NCBI GenBank assembly: GCA_963712565.1
Contig: CAVQIP010000030.1
Span: 62,001-126,000 of the forward strand
DNA: 64,000 nucleotides
Origin: VAZQ01 sp963712565
Lineage (GTDB): Bacteria; Pseudomonadota; Alphaproteobacteria; Rhizobiales; Xanthobacteraceae
Direction: 5' to 3'
Program-made: the position numbers and the translations under genes
Notes under the pieces: model-generated
Told to the model about the DNA's origin: nothing
Databases searched by the model: none
Seen by the model: only the letters and a program-made list of their open reading frames with translations
Shown here: positions 57,186 to 64,000 of the stretch, one piece after another
How the letters are laid out: each line of letters begins with the position of its first letter
Numbering within the stretch: position 1 is the stretch's first letter

Positions 57186-58171
57186 TCGATCACCTCGTCG
57201 GCCAATACGAGCACAGCGGGGGACAGTTCAATGCCGAGTGCGTTCGCCGTTTTGACGTTGATGACGAACTGGTATTTCGTCGGCTGCTGAAACGGCAGAT
57301 CGCCGGGTTTTTCGCCACGGAGAATACGGGCGACGTAGCCGGCGGCTCGACGGAACATGTCGATGCGATCAGCGCCGTAAAACGCCAAGCCACCGATCTT
57401 CGGAAAGACCGGGTCGGAATAGATCGCAGGCAGGCGGTGCCGTTGCACCAGCGCGATGATCTCCCGACGCAGCGCCTGAATCGTAATGTCAGGCGGAAAG
57501 AAAATCCCGGTATTCCGCCGCTCGGCCATACCCGCGATGGCGCGGTCGATTTGACCGAGGCTGTGAACGCGGATACTGACGGGTTCGATCGCCAGCATAC
57601 CGGCGGCGGCCTCGAATGCGCCCCGGAAAAGCACGGTGTTGGGATTGTCCGGATTGTAGATGAACGCGACGCGAGCGGTGGCAGGTGCAATCTGCATCAA
57701 CATCTCGAGCATCTTGCCGAAGATCGAAAGCTCGAAGAACGTAAAGCCGGTGACATTGCCGCCGGGCCGAGCCAGGCTCTCCACCCAACCCGTGCCGACT
57801 GGATCGGTCGCGCCCGGGACAATGATCGGTATCGAGCGAGAGATTTGCATCAGGATCGGGACGACCCGCCCGCCGATGGCGACAACGACGTCCGGATTCG
57901 ACGCCAGCAGGCTTGCCGCATCGGCGCGCACCCGCTCCAGACTGTCCGTGGTCCAACGCTCGTCGAATTGAACATTGCCGCCATCGGTCCACCCCAGCTT
58001 TGCGAGCTCTTGCCGCAGTGCCCGAACGCGGCCTTCGTATTCGGGATCGCCCTCAGCGTAGGGCATCACAATTCCGACGCGCCGCACCCGCTCGCCGCGT
58101 TGCGCGCGCGCCGCGAGCGGCCACGCCGCGGCCGCGCCGCCGAGCAGCCTGATGAATTCGCGCCGTCTCAT
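57182..58171 (-). CDS. ABC_sub_bind substrate-binding protein (array member 1)
   Basis: A 329-residue binding protein and the first gene of the minus-strand array: RRREFIRLLGGAAAAWPLAA, LARPGGNVTGFTFFELSIFG, LAFYGADRIDMFRRAAGYVA and terminal LVLADEVIE. It is the most divergent member (GIVMPYAEGDPEYEGRVRAL). The upstream element at 58196-58301 would carry the promoter of the array. It overlaps member 2 by ATGA. Confidence 0.92.
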   Translation of the reverse strand: MRRREFIRLLGGAAAAWPLAARAQRGERVRRVGIVMPYAEGDPEYEGRVRALRQELAKLGWTDGGNVQFDERWTTDSLERVRADAASLLASNPDVVVAIGGRVVPILMQISRSIPIIVPGATDPVGTGWVESLARPGGNVTGFTFFELSIFGKMLEMLMQIAPATARVAFIYNPDNPNTVLFRGAFEAAAGMLAIEPVSIRVHSLGQIDRAIAGMAERRNTGIFFPPDITIQALRREIIALVQRHRLPAIYSDPVFPKIGGLAFYGADRIDMFRRAAGYVARILRGEKPGDLPFQQPTKYQFVINVKTANALGIELSPAVLVLADEVIE

Positions 58172-58195
58172 GCCGGACCTAGGCCTTTCTTGCCG

Positions 58196-58301
58196 CCAGG
58201 AATGACCAGCAACAAGGCCCGCCTGTCGGTCTTCTACACGCCCAGCCTGCCGCAGCGGGGCCGGCTCGTCCTTGGGACCGACCTGAATCGTTCTGAATCG
58301 A
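58196..58301 (-). repeat. Array upstream element, copy A
   Basis: Read on the minus strand, this region is homologous to 61935-62045 read on the plus strand. Shared blocks include ATTCAGAACGATTCAGGTC, CCCAAGGAC, GCGGCAGGCTG, ACCGAC and a TTGCTGG near the gene side. CGATTCAG occurs twice with a 10-base period (58282-58300). Each copy stands just upstream of the first ABC_sub_bind gene of its array, so it is probably a shared promoter/operator region. Confidence 0.7.
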
Positions 58302-58449
58302 CAGGTGTTACGGGCGGCCCCGGCCGCGGCTGGGGCCGTGATCAGGCGAGAAATAGCACATCACGGTGCGCCGGTTCGTCCAAAACCAGATGGCAGGACC
58401 AGCCGATCCGGATCATGTGACGACGACCTGAAGCGTGTTCGTCGGCGCG

Positions 58450-58797
58450 TCGCGGAATACCGAGCAGGCGCGCTTTGAGGTCCCGAAGCGCCACGTCCAG
58501 GGCCGAAATCGCGCAAGCGCAAACCCCGCGCCATCCGATATTGCGCATCGCCCGCACCATTGCCGATTGCAGTCTCGGGATATCGAATGCATCCTGGCCG
58601 ACCACGATCTCGGCCAATGTGCCGCGAACAATCTCCGCGACGGCCGCATCGGCATGGCTGTAACCGCGACCCGTGGTGCCTCCAGCATCGATTTCGGCGA
58701 GGACCAACGTCGTTGCATTCCACGAAATCGTGCCGTCCGCTTCCGGCCCGTCGATGGGAATGCGAAATGCCCGCGCTATGACGCGCCTGACCCGCGC
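58450..58797 (-). pseudogene. N-terminal fragment of an enolase-superfamily enzyme (mandelate racemase/muconate lactonizing type)
   Basis: The minus strand reads RVIARAFRIPIDGPEADGTI, SWNATTLVLAEIDAGGTTGR, AFDIPRLQSAMVRAMRNIGW and SALDVALRDLKARLLGIPR. This is the N-terminal capping domain of the mandelate racemase/muconate lactonizing family. No start codon is found in frame and the catalytic barrel is missing after 58450, where unrelated sequence follows. A dead gene fragment between the two binding-protein arrays. Confidence 0.75.
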
Positions 58798-58967
58798 CTC
58801 CAGCGATCGTGAGCGCGATCTTGCCGCGTGCCGGCATTTGGCTGGGCCATAGCTTCGGCGAATGACCCGGTCGGCGCGGACGCCGACCGCCGCCGCAGAA
58901 TCCGGGATGGCATTCCCGGTTGCTCATGCTAGAAACCCCGCGGGGGAGCGGAGTCGGAGATCGTCGG

Positions 58968-59659
58968 ATGACGAACAACGCTCTCGGCGCGGCCGTCGTG
59001 ACCGCCGCGCTTGCCATAGCCAGCCCGGCCTCGGCGCGCGCGCCCGCGCCGCTCGTTCCCACGGCGCTGGTGGAGGACGTCAACAGCGCGTCCGCCGATA
59101 TCGAATTCATGGACTATGTCGGCACCGGCCAGGTCATCAAGCTCGCGCCGAGCGACGTTCGGTGCTGAGCTATCTGAGGTCGTGCGAGCACGAGACCATC
59201 ACCGGCGGAACGGTTCGCGTCGGAGCGGACAAGAGCGACGTGGAAGGCGGCACGATCGTCCGCGCCAATGTGCCCTGCAACGGCGGCAACATGAAGCTCA
59301 GCCGCGAGCAGGCCAACGCCAGCGGTGCATCATCGTTCCGCCTGCAGAACGCCGCGTTCGAGCCGACGGTCTACGCGCTGCCTCCGGTCATCGAGATTCC
59401 CAAGATGCGCAGCGGTGACAGCCGCACCCTCGTCATCGCGCGCACGAGACGCCCGAGCGAGCGCTTCGCGGTCGAGCTCGACGAGTCGCTGGCCAACGGC
59501 GGCTTCTACGATCTCTCCAAGACATCGGCGCGGCTGCGGCGCGGCACGCTCTACACCGCGACGCTCGGAAGCCGCACGCTCATCTTCAAGGTCGACGCCA
59601 AGGCCAAAACCGGGAAGACGCCGGTCGTCAGCCGGCTGCTGCGCTTCCCGCCAGGCTGA
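58968..59659 (+). CDS. Secreted hypothetical protein next to an adenylate cyclase, one-base frameshift
   Basis: A signal peptide (NNALGAAVVTAALAIASPAS) leads to ALVEDVNSASADIEFMDYVG and GTGQVIKLAPSDV. There the frame is lost near 59160 and continues in the next one as VLSYLRSCEHETITGGTVRV, EGGTIVRANVPCNGGNMKLS, to RLLRFPPG. Adding one base (CGG to CGGG) restores about 230 residues. The beta-rich region resembles FecR-like wall-side domains only loosely. It stops 17 bases before the cyclase gene, so the two are likely partners. Confidence 0.7.
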
Positions 59660-59676
59660 GCGCCCGCGGCGCGCTC

Positions 59677-61800
59677 ATGGACGGATCCCGGCTGCGCGCT
59701 GCATTCGCAGCCTTCGTGATCGCCCTCGCCGCGACCCTCGTTGCCGTCGCACCGGCGCTCGATACGCTGCGCGGCTTCTCCATCGACGTCCTCACCGAGC
59801 TGCGCTGGCGCATCTTCGGCAATTCTCACCCGCCGGAGACCTCTCCCGCGGTCGTCGTCGCGCTCGACGAGGAGACCTTCCGCACGCCGCCCTTCGACGG
59901 CACACCGAGCGTCACCTGGACGCGCGAGATCGGCCAGGTCCTGACCGCGATCATCGAGGGCGGCGCCCGGGTCGTCGGCTTCGACATCGTGTTTCCCACC
60001 TCGATCGAGCAGTCCGCGGTGCCGTTCGGCGAGGAAACGCTGGGCACACGGCTGCGCGGCTTCGACCGCGACTACCTGCGTGCGCTGGCGCTCGGCGCGC
60101 GCGCCGGCAAGGTCGTGCTCGGCCAGGTTCAGCATCAGGACCGTCCGCTGCTGCCTTCGCCCGGCCAGCGCGCCGCCGTCGGATTCGGGCGCAACATCCG
60201 CCCGCTCAATGTCCACAGCGATCCCGACGACGTGATCCGCCGCGTGCCGATGAGCTTCGAGGTGGACGGCGAGAGCGTGCCCTCGATGGCGGCCGAGCTG
60301 GTCGCGCGCACCAGCGCGCCGACGTCCGACGCTGCGCGGCCGCCGCGCCAAACGCCGGGGATGCTCACCCTCAACTTTGAAGGCGGCGCCGACGACATCC
60401 CGACCTATTCGCTCGCCGACCTCTATGCCTGCGCGTCGAAAGGCGACAAGGAGTTCTTCCAGCGCCATTTCGGCGGCAAGATCGTGCTGATCGGCACGGT
60501 GCTGGACCTCGAGGACCGCAAGATCACCTCGAAGCGGTTCGCGACCGCACCCGAAGGCGCGCGGGCGGAGCGCTGCGCGCTGCCGATCCCCGTTGCAAGC
60601 CAGAAGTTCGCCCGCGACTCGATCGCGGGGGTCTATATCCACGCGACCGCGGTGAACAACCTCGTCCGCGACGACGGCCTGATCGAATTCGGCCGCATCG
60701 GCGCCGCGGTCTCCTCATTTGCGTTCGCGGCGCTCGCCGCAACGGCGGCGCTGGCCTTCGGTCCGATAGCGGCGGCCGCCGCTACGATCGGCCTCGCCAT
60801 CGCCTGGATCGCGGGCGCGACGGTCGCATTCCGGCACGCGCTGGTGTTGCCGCTCATCGAACCGCTGACCGCCGGCCTTGCGGCGCTGCTGGCAACCATC
60901 GGCTACCGCTTCGTGATCGCGGACAAGGGCAAGCGGCTGCTGCGCCAGAGCTTCGGGCTCTACCTCGCGCCGGCGGTCATCGAAAAAATGCTGTCGTCCA
61001 ACAAGCCGCCCGCGCTCGGCGGCGAGATGCGCAACGTCACCGTCTATTTCTCCGACATTGCCGACTTCTCCTCGATCTCCGAGAAAATCCCGCCGGCCGA
61101 GCTGGTGGCGGCGATGAACGACTATCTCTCGGCGATGACCGACGCGATCGAGGCGCACGGCGGCTTCGTCGACAAGTATTTCGGCGACGCCATCGTGGCG
61201 GTGTTCGGGGCGCCGCTCGACGATCCCGATCACGCCACGCACGCCGTGCAGGCGGCGCTGCGGTGCGCCGCGTTGCTCGGCACGCTCGAGCGTGTGAACG
61301 CCGCCTTCGGCAGCACGGTGCGCCAGCGCATCGGGCTCAACTCCGGCGAGGCGCTGGTCGGCAATATCGGCTCGCGGCGGCGCTTCAACTACACGGTTAT
61401 GGGCGACATGGTGAACCTCGCCTCGCGGCTCGAAGGCGCCAACAAGCTTTACGGCACGACGATCGTCGCCTCGGAGGCCACGATGGCGCTGAGCGGGCGG
61501 GCGTTCCTCTGGCGCGAGCTCGACGCGATCCGCGTCAAGGGCCGCAGCCAGGCGGTGCGGATTTTCGAGCCGCTCGGCGCAGCCGGCGCGGTCGGGGCGG
61601 ACCTCATGTCGCGCGCGCAGGCCTATGGCGAGGGCCTGACGCGTTATCGCGCGCGCGATTTCGCCGGCGCGGCCGAGCAGTTCGCCCTTGCCGCCGGCGA
61701 CGATCGGCCGTCGGCGCTGTTCCTGCAGCGGACCCGGCGGCTCGCGCACCATCCGCCCGGGGCGGACTGGGAGCCGGTCACTGCGCCGGAGGAGAAATAG
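59677..61800 (+). CDS. CHASE2-domain adenylate/guanylate cyclase
   Basis: A 707-residue membrane cyclase making cAMP or cGMP. An N-terminal helix is followed by an extracytoplasmic CHASE2 sensor (about residues 30-340: VVALDEETFRTPPFDG, GARVVGFDIVFPTSIEQSAV, HFGGKIVLIGTVLDLEDRKI). Then come membrane helices (about 345-410) and a class III cyclase domain from about 440 (VTVYFSDIADFSSISEKIPP, GFVDKYFGDAIVAVFGAPLD, NYTVMGDMVNLASRLEGANK). Both metal-binding Asp residues (SDIADF and KYFGDAI) appear present. The adjacent secreted protein may be its periplasmic input. Confidence 0.92.
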   Translation: MDGSRLRAAFAAFVIALAATLVAVAPALDTLRGFSIDVLTELRWRIFGNSHPPETSPAVVVALDEETFRTPPFDGTPSVTWTREIGQVLTAIIEGGARVVGFDIVFPTSIEQSAVPFGEETLGTRLRGFDRDYLRALALGARAGKVVLGQVQHQDRPLLPSPGQRAAVGFGRNIRPLNVHSDPDDVIRRVPMSFEVDGESVPSMAAELVARTSAPTSDAARPPRQTPGMLTLNFEGGADDIPTYSLADLYACASKGDKEFFQRHFGGKIVLIGTVLDLEDRKITSKRFATAPEGARAERCALPIPVASQKFARDSIAGVYIHATAVNNLVRDDGLIEFGRIGAAVSSFAFAALAATAALAFGPIAAAAATIGLAIAWIAGATVAFRHALVLPLIEPLTAGLAALLATIGYRFVIADKGKRLLRQSFGLYLAPAVIEKMLSSNKPPALGGEMRNVTVYFSDIADFSSISEKIPPAELVAAMNDYLSAMTDAIEAHGGFVDKYFGDAIVAVFGAPLDDPDHATHAVQAALRCAALLGTLERVNAAFGSTVRQRIGLNSGEALVGNIGSRRRFNYTVMGDMVNLASRLEGANKLYGTTIVASEATMALSGRAFLWRELDAIRVKGRSQAVRIFEPLGAAGAVGADLMSRAQAYGEGLTRYRARDFAGAAEQFALAAGDDRPSALFLQRTRRLAHHPPGADWEPVTAPEEK

Positions 61801-62074
61801 CGCCGGGCTATCCGCCGAACGCGCCATCGAGCAGGCCGGCGCCTGGCTGATTTAGGGAAGCCGGCACACCGCCCCGTCGCGATGTGCTAAGTCTCTGATA
61901 ACAGGACGATCCGAGCCGACCGCCCACGCCTCAAATTCAGAACGATTCAGGTCCGGCCCAAGGACTTGCCGGACACCTAGCGGCAGGCTGAGCGTGCGGT
62001 AAACCGACTGCGGGCGGCCGTGGCTTGCTGGCTGTCATGACCGGCGGTACCGGCACAACGGGGAAGGACGCCCC
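61801..62074 (+). other. Region between cyclase and the plus-strand array
   Basis: 274 bases containing array upstream element copy B (61935-62045) and a purine-rich ribosome site (GGGGAAGGA) for the next gene. No gene is seen. Confidence 0.5.
61935..62045 (+). repeat. Array upstream element, copy B
   Basis: Homologous on the plus strand to 58196-58301 on the minus strand (ATTCAGAACGATTCAGGTC, CCCAAGGAC, GCGGCAGGCTG, ACCGAC, TTGCTGG). It lies directly upstream of the plus-strand binding-protein genes. Together the two copies form an inverted repeat around the 3.6-kb cyclase segment. Translations of the two copies are not conserved, so selection is at the DNA level. Confidence 0.7.
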
Positions 62075-63070
62075 GTGTTCGACATGAGGCGGCGGGACTT
62101 CATCACGCTCATCGGCGGCGCGGCAGTGGCGTGGCCGCTCGCCGCGCGTGGACAGCAGCCAGCGCTGCCGGTGGTCGGGTTTCTCGAAAACCGATCGCCT
62201 GAGGTGATCGTGGAGCGCTTGCGCTCATTCCGCCAGGGCCTGAAGGAAACCGGCTATGTCGAGGGTGTCAACGTGGCGATTGAATATCGCTGGGCGGAGA
62301 ATCAGATGGACCGGCTGCCGGCCTTGGCGGCCGATTTGGTTCACCGGCAGGTCGCCGTGATCGCCACGGCAGGAGGTCCGCAGGCGGCGCTAGCGGCCAA
62401 GGCGGCAACTACGACCATTCCCATCGTGTTCGGCGTCCCCGAAGACCCGGTCAGGCTTGGTCTTGTCGCCAGCCTCGCCCGTCCGGGCGGTAACGCGACC
62501 GGGATCAATTTTATCAACGCTGAGCTGACGGCAAAGCGGCTCGAGCTCCTACGCGAATTGGTGCCCAGAGCCGCGCGGGTGGCGGTGCTCGTCAATCCGA
62601 ACAACCCCACCAGCACGGAGCTCACGTTGAGGGAGTTGCATTCGGCTGCCCCTGCCATGGGCTTGCAAATCGAAGTCCTCAATGCCAGCACCAGCCGCGA
62701 AATCGATGCGGCCTTCGCGACTTTTGAGCGCAAGCGGGCCGATGCCCTGTTCGTCAGCCAAGATGGATTTTTCGTCAGCCGGCGGCTGCAACTTGCCAAC
62801 ATGGCAGCGCGGCACGCGATTCCGATAACATCCGGTTCACGCGACATTGCTGAAGTCGGCGGGCTCATGAGTTACGGAAGCAACATCACGAATGTGTATC
62901 GTCAGATCGGCGTCTACACTGGCCGTATCCTCAAGGGCGCCAAGCCGGGCGACCTGCCGGTCGAGCAGTCCACCAAGTTCGAGCTGATCATCAACGCGCA
63001 GACGGCCAGGATGCTCGGCCTCACCGTGCCGCCGACTCTGCTCAGCATCGCCGACGAGGTGATCGAATGA
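62075..63070 (+). CDS. ABC_sub_bind substrate-binding protein (plus-strand array member 1)
   Basis: A 331-residue binding protein with MRRRDFITLIGGAAVAWPLA, GYVEGVNVAIEYRWAENQMD, VASLARPGGNATGINFINAE, LNASTSREIDAAFATFERKR and terminal LLSIADEVIE. It is closest to minus-array members 4 and 6 (shared ILNASTSRE-type stretch), pointing to duplication across strands. The GTG at 62075 has GGGAAGGA at ideal spacing; the ATG at 62084 is the alternative. It overlaps the next gene by ATGA. Confidence 0.92.
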   Translation: MFDMRRRDFITLIGGAAVAWPLAARGQQPALPVVGFLENRSPEVIVERLRSFRQGLKETGYVEGVNVAIEYRWAENQMDRLPALAADLVHRQVAVIATAGGPQAALAAKAATTTIPIVFGVPEDPVRLGLVASLARPGGNATGINFINAELTAKRLELLRELVPRAARVAVLVNPNNPTSTELTLRELHSAAPAMGLQIEVLNASTSREIDAAFATFERKRADALFVSQDGFFVSRRLQLANMAARHAIPITSGSRDIAEVGGLMSYGSNITNVYRQIGVYTGRILKGAKPGDLPVEQSTKFELIINAQTARMLGLTVPPTLLSIADEVIE

Positions 63071-64000
63071 AGCGCCGCGAGTTCATCACGCTGCTCGGCG
63101 GCGTGGCTGTCGCCTGGCCGCTCGCGGCACGTGCGCAGCAGACCGCGATGCCGGTGATCGGCTTCCTTCGCGGCAGCACGGCCGAGGGTTCCGAGCTTCT
63201 CGTGGCCGCGCTGCGCCAAGGACTGCGCGAAAGCGGCTATGTCGAAGGGCAGAATGTTGCGATCGAATATCGCTGGGGCGACGGTCACCCCGAGCGGCTT
63301 GCGGCTCTAGCGGCCGATCTGGTCCGCCGCCAAGTCTCCGTCATCGTCGGAAGCGCATCGACCGGCGCGTCCGCGGCGAAGGCTGCGACTTCCACGATCC
63401 CAATCGTGTTCGTGACCACCGTCGACCCGGTCAAGGCCGGCCTGGTCGAAAGCTTCAATCGTCCCGGCGGCAACGCCACCGGCATGGCCTATCTCACCTC
63501 GGCGCTCGGGGCAAAGCGGCTCGAATTTCTTCGGCAGCTCGTGCCTTCCGCCAAGTCCGTGGCCGTGCTCGTCCACGCCGACAACCCCGCGACCGAACCG
63601 CTCCTGCGCGATCTGCGGGTCGGGGCGGCGGTGCTTGGACTGCAAATCATCGTATTCTCCGTCAAGAGCGAGGATGATTTCGAACGCGCCTTTGCGGCCC
63701 TGGCCCAGCAACGCCCGGGGCATTGGTCGTCGGCGCCGATCCACTCCTCACCTCACGTTCCGCGCGGATCGCCGCGCTCACCATGCGTCACAGACTGCCC
63801 GCAATCTACACGACTTCGGATTGGGCCAGGGTCGGCGGGCTGATGGCTTGGGGCGTCAGCTTGACCGACCAATATCGCTGGGCCGGCATCTATGTCGGAA
63901 AGATTCTCAAGGGAGCCAAACCTGGAGATCTGCCAGTACTGCAGCCGATCAAGTACGAGCTCGTCATCAATCTCAAGACCGCCAAGGCGCTCGGTCTGGA
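63067..64000 (+). CDS. ABC_sub_bind substrate-binding protein (plus-strand array member 2), frameshift and cut by window edge
   Basis: Signal MKRREFITLLGGVAVAWPLA, GYVEGQNVAIEYRWGDGHPE, VESFNRPGGNATGMAYLTSA and FAALAQQRPG are in one frame. At 63717-63720 four G stand where five are needed. With one base added the protein continues ALVVGADPLLTSRSARIAAL, RHRLPAIYTTSDWARVGGLM and KILKGAKPGDLPVLQPIKYE, running off the window. The shift in a G run suggests a sequence error or a fresh mutation. Confidence 0.88.

Noticed and set aside
51029..58171. Insertion sequence as the source of the array duplications
   Set aside because: No transposase gene or terminal inverted repeats were found; repeated junctions inside genes explain the duplications better.

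Overview
The window reads as the chromosome of a high-GC alphaproteobacterium of the Hyphomicrobiales (Rhizobiales), closest in style to Bradyrhizobium and Xanthobacteraceae-type soil bacteria. This rests on the core gene order (rpoD, dnaG, a GatB/YqeY-like gene, carA, carB, greA, an Lrp regulator, trxB, a LysR regulator), on a pqqABCDE operon, on two palindromic intergenic repeats of the kind common in Bradyrhizobium relatives, and on expansions of orphan substrate-binding proteins. It is an inference from sequence features, not a database placement.

Layout. 0-5 kb: small redox and enzyme genes, including a tyrosinase with an overlapping His-rich partner, a DCC-type thiol protein and a D-2-hydroxyacid dehydrogenase. 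5-10.6 kb: a possible cell-envelope locus made of two coupled membrane genes and, divergently, a peptidoglycan-binding protein and a penicillin-binding-protein-like transpeptidase. 10.8-33.9 kb: the core block. It is interrupted by a Tat-exported hydrolase, three tandem orphan TctC/Bug binding proteins and a VOC dioxygenase (between dnaG and yqeY), and by GST, TMEM175-like, methyltransferase and YihY genes (between carA and carB). carB has an attenuator-like hairpin with a T tract in its leader.

34-41.2 kb: pqqABCDE followed by two paralogous sorbosone/glucose-dehydrogenase-type beta-propeller proteins and a diheme cytochrome c. Together these make a plausible periplasmic PQQ oxidation module: cofactor synthesis, dehydrogenases, electron acceptor. 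41.3-49.9 kb: mixed accessory genes (a Pht5-like protein, a sulfotransferase, an isoprenylcysteine-type methyltransferase, an MDR oxidoreductase, a GH5 glycosidase with seven FG-GAP repeats and no signal peptide, a DUF2892 protein, a tiny zinc-ribbon protein, a GNAT).

50-64 kb: two arrays of orphan ABC substrate-binding genes (TrpX-like, ABC_sub_bind family), seven on the minus strand and at least two on the plus strand. Most are joined by 4-base ATGA overlaps and carry twin-arginine signals. No permease or ATPase gene is present. The arrays face away from each other, and both are preceded by copies of one ~110-bp element in inverted orientation. The downstream end of the minus array is decaying: two in-frame stops, one truncated gene and one relic junction. 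Between the arrays lie an enolase-superfamily fragment, a secreted protein and a CHASE2-type adenylate cyclase.

Data quality: five genes, including the essential rpoD, are broken by single-base indels (12.2, 40.25, 40.94, 59.16 and 63.72 kb). Sequence or assembly error is the simplest explanation for most of them, so products should be read with the frame restored.
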